From Janthinobacterium sp. 61 (lineage in GTDB: Bacteria > Pseudomonadota > Gammaproteobacteria > Burkholderiales > Burkholderiaceae_D): a stretch of 64,000 nucleotides of DNA. Below the pieces are notes generated by a model. It made no database searches. It saw only the letters and a program-made list of their open reading frames with translations, and was not told where the DNA came from. Shown here piece by piece: positions 43,967 to 52,529 of this stretch. Every line of letters starts with the position of its first letter. The first letter of the stretch is position 1. The DNA lies in contig NZ_PJMQ01000001.1 in NCBI RefSeq assembly GCF_002846335.1, positions 1,736,001 through 1,800,000 of the forward strand, written 5' to 3'. The position numbers were made by a program, and so were the translations under genes.

Positions 43967-44489
43967 GGATTTCTTTTTGCGCAGCTTGCGCATGAATGGA
44001 GTCACGTGCGAATGCCGGGACGGCTACAGGAAGCACCACGAAAAAAGCGCGCAGCGTATCCCCGGCCATCATGGCCAACTTGAGAATGAATGGTCGTTTC
44101 GCGACTAGCAGCAGGCAGCAGAGGTGAAACACCTGAAACGATATCGTCGAATGCAGCAAGCCAGTACGACTGCGCGCAAGGGCCGGTAGGCAGGGAAATA
44201 CCGCGGGGGATGGGCGGCGGGCGGTCAGCTGTTCCGATGGGCGGGTCACGGTGACGACGTGACGCATCAGAACTGGTAAATTGCTTAATGGAAATAATAC
44301 AGCGCCTGTCGGCGATTAGCCAATCAATTATTACTAGGAGGCAATTTGTATTATTTTCTGTCTCATTTACCCGTCCTGGCACAGCCTTCCCCTGTCTTGA
44401 CGGGACATAAATATAGGGCTACTGGCACAGGACCGTGGTATAAGGACTGTGTACAACTTGTATATTCTTGATCAGAGGCAAGCGCGACC
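43967..44489. other. 523-bp intergenic region, AT-rich on the right
   Basis: No supportable gene. The right half (44275-44480) is AT-rich, with GGAGGCAATTTGTATTATTT, and should hold the EAL gene promoter. A small hairpin CGGTA-N10-TACCG lies at 44184-44203. It recalls one stem of c-di-GMP riboswitches, but the rest of that fold is missing. Confidence 0.4.
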
Positions 44490-45269
44490 ATGACGTCATC
44501 CAGCGACACCTCGGGCCAGGCCGGGAAAAAAGCAGGCTGCAGCAAGTGCCGGGACAACGAGCCACTGGACTTCGACTTCACGTTTGCCTATCAACCGATC
44601 GTCGAACTGTCCACGCGCTCGATCTTTGGCCATGAAGCACTGGTGCGCGGCCCCAACGGCGAATCGGCTTATTCGGTCTTGTCCCAGGTCAATGACGAAA
44701 ACCGCTATATGTTCGACCAGGCCTGCCGCGTGCGCGCCATCGAGGGCGCGGCCCGACTGGGCATCCAGGAATATCTGTCCATCAATTTTCTGCCGAATGC
44801 CGTGTACCGCCCCGAAGCTTGCATCCAGGCCACTTTAGCCGCGGCGCGCGAATACGACTTCCCCATCCGCCGCATCATCTTCGAGGTGACCGAAGGCGAA
44901 GAAGTGCGCGACCGGCCCCACCTCGTCAACATCTTCCATGAGTATCGCCGCTTCGGCTTTCAGACGGCAATCGACGATTTCGGCGCCGGCTACGCGGGAC
45001 TGACCCTGCTGGCGGAGTATCAGCCGCACATCATCAAGATCGACATGGAACTGGTGCGCGGTATCGAGGCAAGCGCACCCAAGCAGGCGATCGTCAAGGG
45101 CATCACGGCCATTTGCAAGGAACTCCACATTACCGTTCTGGCGGAGGGCATCGAAACGGCCGCCGAACGCGATTGCCTGAAGGAGATGGGCATCGACCTG
45201 ATGCAGGGATATCTATTTTGCAAGCCGGCATTGATGGCCATCGGCGTGATCAATCCCGCAGCGTGGTGA
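44490..45269 (+). CDS. EAL-domain c-di-GMP phosphodiesterase
   Basis: 259 aa, essentially a lone EAL domain with a ~30-residue head carrying CSKC. Active-site motifs are intact: EALVRG (residues 49-54), INFLP, EVTEGE, DDFGAGYAGL, KIDMELVRG, LAEGIET and DLMQGYLFCKP. It should linearise c-di-GMP to pGpG, opposing cyclases such as the one at 3526. The N-terminal CxxC could bind metal or respond to redox. It is monocistronic, and the stop lies in a perfect hairpin. Confidence 0.9.
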   Translation: MTSSSDTSGQAGKKAGCSKCRDNEPLDFDFTFAYQPIVELSTRSIFGHEALVRGPNGESAYSVLSQVNDENRYMFDQACRVRAIEGAARLGIQEYLSINFLPNAVYRPEACIQATLAAAREYDFPIRRIIFEVTEGEEVRDRPHLVNIFHEYRRFGFQTAIDDFGAGYAGLTLLAEYQPHIIKIDMELVRGIEASAPKQAIVKGITAICKELHITVLAEGIETAAERDCLKEMGIDLMQGYLFCKPALMAIGVINPAAW

Positions 45270-45285
45270 CAGGCAGTCACCACGC
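45261..45285. terminator. Perfect 10-bp hairpin between convergent genes
   Basis: GCGTGGTGAC-AGGCA-GTCACCACGC spans the EAL stop codon. It has no T tract on either side, so it may act as a bidirectional barrier or RNA-stabilising structure instead of a classical terminator. Confidence 0.5.
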
Positions 45286-45302
45286 CTTGATCTGCTTCAG
45301 CC

Positions 45303-45590
45303 TTACTTGCCCATCGCATCCTTTTTCATCTCGTCCTTTTTCATCTCGTCCTTCTTCATGCCATCTTTCGCCATGGCATCTTTTGCCATACCATCCTTGG
45401 CCATGTGATCCTTCTTCATGTGTTTCTTGGCCATCGGCTTGTGCATGCCACCCTTGTCCATCGCATCCTTGTGCATGGCGTCGGCCGAAGCGTCCTTGGC
45501 CATCGGGTCTTTCTTCATGGCATCCTGGGCGAAGGCGGCGCCCGACATGAGGATGGCGGAAGCGATAATGGCGGTGATGGTGGTTTTCAT
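45303..45590 (-). CDS. mrpX: Methionine-rich MXKDX pentapeptide-repeat periplasmic protein (MrpX-like)
   Basis: 95 aa from ATG 45590 (AAGGAT upstream). A signal peptide ends at FAQ (22). The mature 73 residues hold 14 Met in repeats such as MKKDE, MAKDA and MHKDA, and match the pentapeptide MXKDX repeat family. In Azospira suillum a Met-rich periplasmic peptide of this kind (MrpX) is a sacrificial sink for hypochlorite, re-reduced by the methionine sulfoxide reductase YedY1. Here the oxidoreductase gene lies just upstream on the same strand. The 178-bp gap suggests its own promoter. Confidence 0.8.
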   Translation of the reverse strand: MKTTITAIIASAILMSGAAFAQDAMKKDPMAKDASADAMHKDAMDKGGMHKPMAKKHMKKDHMAKDGMAKDAMAKDGMKKDEMKKDEMKKDAMGK

Positions 45591-45768
45591 GATAAATCCT
45601 TGTCTCAAGGTTATATGGGCGAATGCCCGGTGGTAAAGCTGTTGCTGTGCTACAGGGTGCTGCTTGCTGCTAAACAATAGGAAGGCCGGGAGGGGTCAGG
45701 GCCAGGCGCATTGCCGCAGGCAGTACGATTAGACAAGGCAATGCAACATGGCCGCCTTTGCCGTCTTC

Positions 45769-46539
45769 CTAAGAACCGCCGAACCAGTTATATCCCTGGT
45801 TTTCCCAGTACCCTCCCGGATACGTATTCGTCACGAAGATGGCCTGGATGTGCTTGGGATTCTTGTAGCCCAGCTTGGTGGGCATGCGCAGTTTCATCGG
45901 GTAGCCGTACTTGGGCGGCAATTCCTGGCCGTCATACGTCAAGGCCATGATGGTTTGCGGATGCAAGGCCGTGGCCATGTCGATGCTGGTGAAGTAATCG
46001 TCGGCGCACTTGAAGCCGATGTATTTGGCCGTCGTGTCGGCGCCGACCCGTTTCAGAAAATGGGAAAACGGCACGCCGCCCCATTTACCGATGGCGCTCC
46101 AGCCTTCCACGCAGATGTGGCGCGTGATCTGGGTTTCCTGCGGCAAAGCACGCAGCTGCGGCAAGCTCCACGGTTTCTTGTCGGCGATCAAGCCGCTCAA
46201 TTCCAGACGCCAGGCGTCGCCATCGACCTCTTCCACTTCGTCTTCGCCGTAATACGCGTTGAAGGGAAACGGCCGGGTGATCATGGATTCGGGATAAGTC
46301 GGCGCCAGTTTGTTCGGGTCGAAGAGCCAGCCCTGCACCCGGTCGTTGAAGCGCGAGACCGCCGTCAAGGCTGTCTCGATGCTGTACGGGTCGCTGGCGT
46401 TGCAACCGGTCAGCAGCGACAGGCCGCCCAGGGTCAGGCTGCGCTGCAGGAACAGGCGCCGTGATGGCTGCTTGATCTGGCGCAGGGCGTCGGCCAGCAT
46501 GGCCTGGCCCTGCTCTTGCACGAGGATGGTTTTTTTCAT
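45769..46539 (-). CDS. Molybdopterin-dependent oxidoreductase, YedY/MsrP-like
   Basis: 256 aa. Twin-arginine-type leader (SRRLFLQRSLTLGG, R27 R28) with a lipobox-like LLTGC at Cys46. The sulfite-oxidase-family molybdopterin fold has the metal-ligand Cys143 in HICVEGWSAIG. Probably periplasmic, Tat-exported with cofactor bound. In the Azospira system YedY1 reduces methionine sulfoxide in MrpX. It follows the cytochrome b gene by 10 bp, with AGGAGA as ribosome site. The dimerisation domain of true sulfite oxidases is absent, as in MsrP. Confidence 0.88.
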   Translation of the reverse strand: MKKTILVQEQGQAMLADALRQIKQPSRRLFLQRSLTLGGLSLLTGCNASDPYSIETALTAVSRFNDRVQGWLFDPNKLAPTYPESMITRPFPFNAYYGEDEVEEVDGDAWRLELSGLIADKKPWSLPQLRALPQETQITRHICVEGWSAIGKWGGVPFSHFLKRVGADTTAKYIGFKCADDYFTSIDMATALHPQTIMALTYDGQELPPKYGYPMKLRMPTKLGYKNPKHIQAIFVTNTYPGGYWENQGYNWFGGS

Positions 46540-46549
46540 GATTATCTCC

Positions 46550-47155
46550 TTAGCGGCCGCGCAGCATGGCGACCAGGGTGCGCGGTACCAGCGCCACCAT
46601 CAGCAAGTGGACGCCGACAAAGCCCACCAGCAGCGCCATGGCGATGAAATGCACGCGGCGCGCGCTCTCGTAGCCACCCAGCAGCTCGCGCAAGAGGGGG
46701 AACTGCACGGATTTCCACAGCACCAGGCCGGACAGCACCAGAACGATGCAGTCCAACATGACGAACAGATAGGCGGCGCGCTGCACCATGTTGTAGCGGC
46801 GCGGGTCTGCATGGGCCAGCTTGCCTTTCAGGGCAGCCAGGAAATCGGCCAGCAGCAGGCGCGGCGTCAGGGGAAAGAACTGGCGCCGCAGCCGTCCCGA
46901 TACCATATTAATGATCAGATAGAGCAAGCCATTGGCCACCAGCAGCCACATGGCGGCAAAATGCCATTGCAGGGCGCCGCCCAGCCAGCCGCCCAGGGTC
47001 AGGGCGCGCGGCAGCTCGAACGGGAAAAATGGCGCAGCATTGTAGATGCGCCAGCCGCTGGTGGCCAGCACCACCACGGCGACGGCATTGAGCCAGTGCG
47101 TCAGGCGCAGCCAGGCGGGGTGGATCACGGCGTTGGAATCAGTCTGCGTATGCAT
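46550..47155 (-). CDS. Cytochrome b561-like membrane subunit (YedZ1-like role)
   Basis: 201 aa from ATG 47155, overlapping the DUF1223 stop in TGATG. Four membrane segments with heme-ligand histidines in LRLTHWLNAV, LQWHFAAMWLL, RRVHFIAMAL and VGVHLLMVAL, the Ni/Fe-hydrogenase-type cytochrome b561 pattern. It should pass quinol electrons to the adjacent molybdoenzyme, as MsrQ/YedZ does for MsrP, though it belongs to a different cytochrome family. Confidence 0.87.
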   Translation of the reverse strand: MHTQTDSNAVIHPAWLRLTHWLNAVAVVVLATSGWRIYNAAPFFPFELPRALTLGGWLGGALQWHFAAMWLLVANGLLYLIINMVSGRLRRQFFPLTPRLLLADFLAALKGKLAHADPRRYNMVQRAAYLFVMLDCIVLVLSGLVLWKSVQFPLLRELLGGYESARRVHFIAMALLVGFVGVHLLMVALVPRTLVAMLRGR

Positions 47156-47961
47156 CACAGTACTCCCTTGGCGCATGGCGCCGTGCTGACGGCTTGCAGG
47201 ATGGCGCTGCTGTCGTCCCGCTGCACGAAGGCGACCACTTGCAGGTGCTCGGGGCGCCAGTTGGCGGGCAGCTTGACTTCGCGGCGTAGTTGGGCGCGGC
47301 CTTGCGCCAGCGCAACTGGCCCCAGCCACAGGCGCACGGCCGCGTCGTGATGCAGGGTGGCGCCCCGGTTTTCGCCGCGCAGCACAGTTGACACGATGCC
47401 GCTTTCGCTGATGGCCAGGTACAGCTGGCCGCTGGTCAGCGGGTCTGGCGCACTGGCATTCGCTTCCAGCAGTAATTTCCCACCCTGCCCTGGCGTGGCG
47501 GACAGGCTGATGTTGACGGGCGCGGCGGTCGCGTTGATGCGGCGTATGGCGGCCGGCAACTGCGTATCCCAGCTGCGCAACTCTGTGCCGCCGACGAAAA
47601 ACTGGGGCGTGTAAGCCACATGGCGCGGCTGGTGGCGCAGCAGCTCGGCCTGGCGCGTATCGAATTGCGCCTGCGCCAGCGGGTCCGTCCAGCCGATCTG
47701 GTCCCAGTAGGTGACGTGCAGCGCCAGCGGCACGACCAGGCTGGCCGTCCCCGCTTCCTTGCGCAAGGCGTTCAGGCGCTGGTCGGCGGGCGGGCAGCTA
47801 GAGCAGCCTTCGCTGCTGTACAGTTCCACCAGCGCCGCTGTTTGCGGTCCGCTTTGCACGGCGCAGCGCTGGCCGGCCGCCATCTGCGCGTAAGCGGGTG
47901 CCGTCGCGGCCCACAGACAGAGCGGAACGAGGCTGGCGGCAAGGCGGTGCTTGATATGCAT
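47155..47961 (-). CDS. DUF1223 thioredoxin-like secreted protein
   Basis: 268 aa. Signal peptide to AYAQ. The DUF1223 opening VELYSSEGCSSCPPAD holds a C53-SS-C56 redox motif in a thioredoxin-like fold, followed by a beta-rich C-terminal half. It is the first gene of the operon and is preceded by a SigF-type promoter. Its place suggests a periplasmic thiol role in the same oxidative-damage response; no reaction is established for the family. Confidence 0.85.
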   Translation of the reverse strand: MHIKHRLAASLVPLCLWAATAPAYAQMAAGQRCAVQSGPQTAALVELYSSEGCSSCPPADQRLNALRKEAGTASLVVPLALHVTYWDQIGWTDPLAQAQFDTRQAELLRHQPRHVAYTPQFFVGGTELRSWDTQLPAAIRRINATAAPVNISLSATPGQGGKLLLEANASAPDPLTSGQLYLAISESGIVSTVLRGENRGATLHHDAAVRLWLGPVALAQGRAQLRREVKLPANWRPEHLQVVAFVQRDDSSAILQAVSTAPCAKGVL

Positions 47962-48005
47962 GATGACTACCCGTTATAGTGAATGAAGAAACGTGCTTGC
48001 TTGTC

Positions 48006-48034
48006 AATTCGCCGCGATGGCCGGATTGGTTACA
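48006..48034 (-). promoter_or_regulatory. ECF sigma (SigF-type) promoter of the DUF1223-cytochrome-molybdoenzyme operon
   Basis: On the complement, TGTAACC (48034-48028), a 16-bp spacer and CGAATT (48011-48006) match the GTAACC-N16-CGAA form known for Caulobacter SigF-type ECF promoters. The DUF1223 ATG is at 47961, giving a leader of about 35-40 nt. It lies between the operon and the divergent sigma/NrsF pair. Confidence 0.65.
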
Positions 48035-48101
48035 GCCACCTTCAATTATTTTTGAATTTGTTGTTAGATTTATTTTTCAACGCCTGTCACCAAAGGCCTG
48101 C

Positions 48102-48692
48102 ATGCAACGAATACCTGTTAGCGAGCATCTGCACGGCACGGAATTGCGGCTGCATGGCTTGATGCTGCGCGGGCTCGATGGCGATGCGCAGGCCTACCGC
48201 AGTTTCTTGCAGGCAAGCAGCGCCCATTTGCGTGCGTTTTTCCGGCGCCGCCTGCAGCGCTGGCCTGACGAAGTGGAAGACCTGGTGCAGGAATGTTTGC
48301 TGGCCATCCACAACCAGCGGCTGACGTATGACACGGGTGTGCCGCTGACGTCGTGGATCCATGCGATCGCACGCTACAAATTGATCGACTGGCTGCGCCG
48401 GCATGGGCGGCGCGAGGCGCAGCACTTGCCGTATGACGAAGAAGACAGTGCGCAGGAAATGTTTTCCAGCGCCGATGCCGAGGCGGCCGAGGCCAGCCGC
48501 GACCTGGGCAAGCTGCTGGCCACCCTGCCGGCGCAGCAGCGCTGCGCCATCGTGCATACCAAGCTCGACGGCTGGTCCGTGCGCGACACGGCTGCCGCCA
48601 TGGACATTTCGGAAGCCAGCGTCAAGGTGGCCGTGCATCGCGGCTTGAAGGCACTGGCAGCCAATTTAAGGATAGAAGGAAGCGCATCATGA
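48102..48692 (+). CDS. sigF: ECF sigma factor, SigF type
   Basis: 196 aa from ATG 48102 (AAAGG upstream; the frame is open from 47979 but that part has no family match). Region 2 (DEVEDLVQECLLAIHNQRL; SWIHAIARYKLIDWLRRH) and region 4 (LPAQQRCAIVHTKLDGWSV; DTAAAMDISEASVKVAVHRG) are complete. It overlaps the nrsF start by 4 bp (ATGA). Paired with NrsF, this is the SigF/NrsF group activated by hypochlorite, dichromate or similar oxidants. It is divergent from its likely target operon. Confidence 0.88.
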   Translation: MQRIPVSEHLHGTELRLHGLMLRGLDGDAQAYRSFLQASSAHLRAFFRRRLQRWPDEVEDLVQECLLAIHNQRLTYDTGVPLTSWIHAIARYKLIDWLRRHGRREAQHLPYDEEDSAQEMFSSADAEAAEASRDLGKLLATLPAQQRCAIVHTKLDGWSVRDTAAAMDISEASVKVAVHRGLKALAANLRIEGSAS

Positions 48693-49336
48693 AAACCGAT
48701 GACTTGATCGCCATGCTGGCCAGCGGCCCGGACGTGGCCGCCGCAGCGCCCCCGGGCACGCACTGGCGCGCCGCGTCCACCTTGGGCGCCGGCCTGCTGG
48801 CCAGCGTCGCCTTGACGGCCATGCTGCTGGGCGTGCGTCCCAACCTGGAGCAGCTGGCACTGCTGCCCGACTTCTGGATCAAGGTGGGCTTTGTCGTGTG
48901 CCTCAGCCTGGCTGCCTGGCACGTCAGCCGCCGCCTGTGCGTGCCGGGCGCCAACACACGCGCCCTGCCGCTGCTGATCGCCATGCCCCTGCTGCTGATG
49001 TGGGCGCTGGGCGCCATCATCATGCAGGAAGCCCCAGCCGACCAACGCGCCGAACTGTTCTGGGGCGCCACCTGGCGCAGCTGCCCCTTGCTGATCGCCC
49101 TGCTCTCGCTGCCCATCTTGGCCGCCGTCCTGCGCGTGATGCGCCAACTGGCGCCCACGCACCTGCGCCTGGCCGGCGCGGCTGCCGGTTTTGCCGCCGG
49201 CGCCATGGCAGCGCTCGTCTATTGCCTGCACTGCCCCGAACTGGCGGCCAGCTTCGTCGGCTTCTGGTACGTACTGGGCATGCTGGTGCCGACCGCCATC
49301 GGCGCGGCCATCGGCCCCAAAGTGCTGGCCTGGTAG
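48689..49336 (+). CDS. nrsF: NrsF-like (DUF1109) membrane anti-sigma factor
   Basis: 215 aa with six membrane segments. The N-terminal cytoplasmic stub MKTDDLIAMLASGPDV should hold the sigma factor at the membrane. Cysteines typical of the family are present (RRLCVPG, WRSCPLL, YCLHCPE); two Cys in NrsF-type proteins are implicated in sensing the oxidant and releasing sigma. GAAGGAA precedes the ATG inside the sigma gene. The pairing with the ECF factor is the canonical order. Confidence 0.88.
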   Translation: MKTDDLIAMLASGPDVAAAAPPGTHWRAASTLGAGLLASVALTAMLLGVRPNLEQLALLPDFWIKVGFVVCLSLAAWHVSRRLCVPGANTRALPLLIAMPLLLMWALGAIIMQEAPADQRAELFWGATWRSCPLLIALLSLPILAAVLRVMRQLAPTHLRLAGAAAGFAAGAMAALVYCLHCPELAASFVGFWYVLGMLVPTAIGAAIGPKVLAW

Positions 49337-49468
49337 GGGGCCGGCAAGATCCACTCGCACACGTTGAGAAAAAGTTGAATCCGTTTTTTTTCCCCGTTCG
49401 TATAAGTTTGGCAGCCTGCAGTTTCTTGGACCTGCCTGTCAACGCTAACAAAAATCGGGAGAATCGAA

Positions 49469-50977
49469 ATGTCATTGTCACACTCGAAAACCGCACTGGG
49501 CGCCGCACTCCTGGGCAACCTGCTCGCCGTGTCTTTTACGTTGGCCATCGCGCCAACGGCCTACGCTTCCAGCCACCGCGAAGCGCCATTCATCACGCAA
49601 AACCCCAAAGTCGACGCCACCGACTTCTATATGTTCCGCAGCTATGAAACAGGCCGCGGCGCCTACACCACCATGGTGGCCGATTATATTCCCCTGCAAG
49701 ACGCCTACGGCGGCCCCAACTACTTCGCCATGGATCCCAACGCCCTGTACGAAATCCATATCGACAACAATGGCGACGGCAAGGAAGACCTCACCTTCCA
49801 GTTCCGCTTCACCAACACCATCAAGGATGGCCAGTTCACCGTGGGCGGCAAGAAAGTCTCGATTCCGCTCGTCATCAACGGCGGCGCCATCGATAGCGTC
49901 AACCCGGCCGGCCTGAACGTGCGCGAAACCTACAGCGTGACAGTGGTGCGGGGCGACCGCCGCACGGGCACGCGCAGCAGCGTGACCAATGCCACGGGTG
50001 GCGGCACGACCTTCGATAAACCAGTCGACTACATCGGTACCAAGTCCATCCCCAACTACGCCGCGTATGCCGCGCAGCACGTCTACACGGTCAACATCCC
50101 CGGCTGCGCCACGCCGGCGCGCATGTTCGTCGGCCAGCGCAAGGACCCCTTCGTGGTGAACCTGGGCGAAACGTTTGACTTGATCAACATCAAGGCGCCC
50201 GCCACGGAGTTTGCCGCGAATGCAGAGTCGGCCGCCAAGGATGACCTGGCGCGGAAAAACGTCACGGCCATCGAAATGGAAGTGCCGACCGCCTGCCTGA
50301 CGGCGGGCAGCGACCCCGTCATCGGCGGCTGGACCACGGCCAGCCTGCGCCAGGGCCGTTTGCTGAACCCGGCGCCGGGCAGCACTGCGGCATCGAAGGA
50401 AGGCGGCGCGTGGGTGCAAGTATCGCGTCTGGGCATGCCGCTGGTAAATGAACTGGTCATCGGCCTGAAGGACAAGGACCGCTTCAACGCCAGCAAGCCT
50501 TCGGGCGACGCGCAATTTGCCGACTATGTCACCAACCCGACGGCGCCAGCGCTGGTGGAAGTGCTGTTCGGCTCGGCAGGCGCCAAGGCGCCCACCAACT
50601 TCCCCCGCAACGACCTGGTAGCCACCTTTTTGACGGGCATCAAGGGCGTGAACCAGCCAGTCACCGTGACGGCATCAGAAATGCTGCGCCTGAACACCTC
50701 GATCGCGGCCACCAATGTCGGTGCGCAAAACCGCCTCGGCGTCATCGGCGGCGATAACGCGGGCTTCCCGAACGGCCGCCGTCCCGGCGACGACGTCGTC
50801 GACGTGGTGCTGCGCGTGGCCATGGGCAAGCTGTGCACCTTGAACATCGGCTGCGCGCCAAGTGACGCCCCCGCCGGCGGCCTGCACTTCACGGACGGCG
50901 CTTTCCTCGATGAAACTTCCTTCACGGCAGGTTTTCCTTACCTGAAAACACCCATGGCCGGTTCGCCGCAGCTGTAA
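49469..50977 (+). CDS. DUF4331 exported protein
   Basis: 502 aa. Signal peptide to AYA-S, then the family opening SSHREAPFITQNPKVDATDFYMFRS (DUF4331) and a beta-rich body, with GDNAGFPNGRRPGDDVVDV near the end. The family is exported and of unknown function. GGGAG precedes the ATG. It leads a conserved-looking operon with a small lipoprotein, a TPR protein and a HupE-like protein. The preceding 132 bp contains a T8 run and no hairpin. Confidence 0.88.
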   Translation: MSLSHSKTALGAALLGNLLAVSFTLAIAPTAYASSHREAPFITQNPKVDATDFYMFRSYETGRGAYTTMVADYIPLQDAYGGPNYFAMDPNALYEIHIDNNGDGKEDLTFQFRFTNTIKDGQFTVGGKKVSIPLVINGGAIDSVNPAGLNVRETYSVTVVRGDRRTGTRSSVTNATGGGTTFDKPVDYIGTKSIPNYAAYAAQHVYTVNIPGCATPARMFVGQRKDPFVVNLGETFDLINIKAPATEFAANAESAAKDDLARKNVTAIEMEVPTACLTAGSDPVIGGWTTASLRQGRLLNPAPGSTAASKEGGAWVQVSRLGMPLVNELVIGLKDKDRFNASKPSGDAQFADYVTNPTAPALVEVLFGSAGAKAPTNFPRNDLVATFLTGIKGVNQPVTVTASEMLRLNTSIAATNVGAQNRLGVIGGDNAGFPNGRRPGDDVVDVVLRVAMGKLCTLNIGCAPSDAPAGGLHFTDGAFLDETSFTAGFPYLKTPMAGSPQL

Positions 50978-50995
50978 GCCAACCAGGAGAATGCG

Positions 50996-51244
50996 ATGAA
51001 AAAGCTCTATGCATGCAGCGCCCTGGCGCTCACGGCCCTGCTGGCCGGCTGCGGTGGCGGTGGCAGCAGCCACGGCGGCGATAACGGCAACGGCGGCGTC
51101 AACCCGCCTCCGGTAGTCTTGCTCGATGCGTTTTATGTGGCCGTCAGCAACGTCATCCTGACCACCAGCGATGACAAGGAAGGCGTGGGCATCGACGCCA
51201 TCATGGCGACGTCTCCGGAAGACACGGAACCGGTGCCGTTGTAA
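50996..51244 (+). CDS. Small lipoprotein
   Basis: 82 aa. A lipoprotein signal peptide with lipobox LLAGC (Cys about 18) is followed by a Gly/Ser/Asn-rich linker and a short C-terminal part with no known domain. AGGAGA precedes the ATG, 18 bp after the DUF4331 stop, so it is in the same operon. It is probably anchored to a membrane as an accessory of the DUF4331 protein. Confidence 0.8.
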   Translation: MKKLYACSALALTALLAGCGGGGSSHGGDNGNGGVNPPPVVLLDAFYVAVSNVILTTSDDKEGVGIDAIMATSPEDTEPVPL

Positions 51245-51250
51245 GCCATT

Positions 51251-51287
51251 GCGGGCGCCGCGGAGACTAGCTCTCCCCGGCGCCCGC
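51251..51287. other. Very stable intergenic hairpin within the DUF4331 operon
   Basis: GCGGGCGCCG (51251-51260) pairs with CGGCGCCCGC (51278-51287), and inside it GGAGA pairs with TCTCC around a CTAGC loop, with one C-C mismatch. This 15-bp stem has no T tract. It may shield the upstream mRNA from decay or limit readthrough into the TPR gene. Confidence 0.7.
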
Positions 51288-51317
51288 CCTGTTCCCCCAC
51301 CGTTCACGGCGTCCACC

Positions 51318-52529
51318 ATGAAAACACCATTTTCCCTGCTGTGCGCCTGCCTGCCCATGCTGGCATGGGCCGCGCCCTACACGCCGAAGGATGGCAGCGC
51401 CGTCATCGAACAACTGCCGCGCCGCGCCGACGCCACGCAAATCGCCCTGCGCGGCCTGCGCCAGCAGCTCGACGCCGCGCCGCAAGACCTGGCCCTGGCC
51501 AGCAGCCTGGCGCAGCGCTACATCGCGCTGGCGCGCAGCGAAACGGACCCGCGCTACCTGGGCTATGCGCAAGCGGCGCTGGCCCCCTGGTGGCGGCAGG
51601 CGGCGCCGCCCCTGCCCGTGCGCCTGCTGCGCGCCACCATCCTGCAAAGCACCCACCATTTCGATGCCGCCCTGCTAGACCTCGATGCCGTCATTGCCCA
51701 GGAACCGGCCAATGGCCAGGCCTGGCTGACGCGCGCCACCGTGCTCACGGTGCAGGGCGACTACACGAAAGCAACGGCGGCCTGCGCCCGCCTGTCGGCC
51801 TTGACGACGCAGCTGGTCACCGTCACCTGCCTTGCCAATATCGCCAGTGTCACGGGCCGCGCTGCCAGCAGCGAGCGCTTGCTGGACATGACCCTGCGGC
51901 GCAGCGCCGGCGCAGCGCCCGAACTGGAAAGCTGGGCCTTGAGCCTGCTGGCGGAAATGGCCACGCGGCGCGGAGAGAGCACGCTGGCCGAAGCGCGCTA
52001 CAAGACAGCGCTGGCGCAGCAGCCGCGCGACAGCTACCTGCTGGGCGCCTACGCGGATTTCCTGCTCGACCGGCAGCGCCCGCAGGACGTCGTCAAGTTA
52101 TTGAAGGAGCAGCAGCGCATCGACGCCCTGCTGCTGCGTTACGCGCTGGCCCTGCAATCGCTGCCCGGCCAGCAGACGGCATTCCTGGCGGCAAAAGCGG
52201 AACTGGCGGCCCGCTTCAACGCCGCCATGCAGCGTGGCGATACCGTGCACCAGCGCGAGCAAGCCCGTTTCACCCTGTTTTTGCAACGGGATGTGCCGGC
52301 CGCCCTGCAACTGGCGCAGAAAAACTGGGCCATCCAGAAGGAAGTTCCCGACATGCGCATCCTGCTGGAAGCGGCCCTGGCCGCACGCAGTTACGGGGCC
52401 GCGCAACCGGTGCTGGCCTGGATCGCCGCCAACGGCGTGGAAGACGAGGCCCTGCAGCGCCTCGTCCGGCAGCTGGGGCCGCAGGATGGCCAGAAACTCA
52501 GTGCAGCGAAGAAGGCAGGTGTACTGTGA
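51318..52529 (+). CDS. Exported TPR-repeat protein
   Basis: 403 aa from ATG 51318. A signal peptide ends at AWAA. It is an all-helical protein with several TPR-like units (LLDLDAVIAQEPANGQAWLT; LAEARYKTALAQQPRDSYLL). It is the third gene of the DUF4331 operon and probably a periplasmic scaffold. Its TGA overlaps the GTG start of the HupE-like gene (GTGA). Confidence 0.83.
   Translation: MKTPFSLLCACLPMLAWAAPYTPKDGSAVIEQLPRRADATQIALRGLRQQLDAAPQDLALASSLAQRYIALARSETDPRYLGYAQAALAPWWRQAAPPLPVRLLRATILQSTHHFDAALLDLDAVIAQEPANGQAWLTRATVLTVQGDYTKATAACARLSALTTQLVTVTCLANIASVTGRAASSERLLDMTLRRSAGAAPELESWALSLLAEMATRRGESTLAEARYKTALAQQPRDSYLLGAYADFLLDRQRPQDVVKLLKEQQRIDALLLRYALALQSLPGQQTAFLAAKAELAARFNAAMQRGDTVHQREQARFTLFLQRDVPAALQLAQKNWAIQKEVPDMRILLEAALAARSYGAAQPVLAWIAANGVEDEALQRLVRQLGPQDGQKLSAAKKAGVL

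Noticed and set aside
44184..44203. GGTAGGCAGGG...TACCG resembles one stem of a c-di-GMP-I (GEMM) riboswitch between an ice-binding-like gene and an EAL gene
   Set aside because: The CACGCA...GGCAAACC half, the second stem and the terminator/anti-terminator could not be found on either strand.
51341..52525. Long upstream extension of the HupE-like frame
   Set aside because: It is an Arg/Pro/Ala-rich shadow of the TPR gene; GTG 52526 opens a proper signal peptide.
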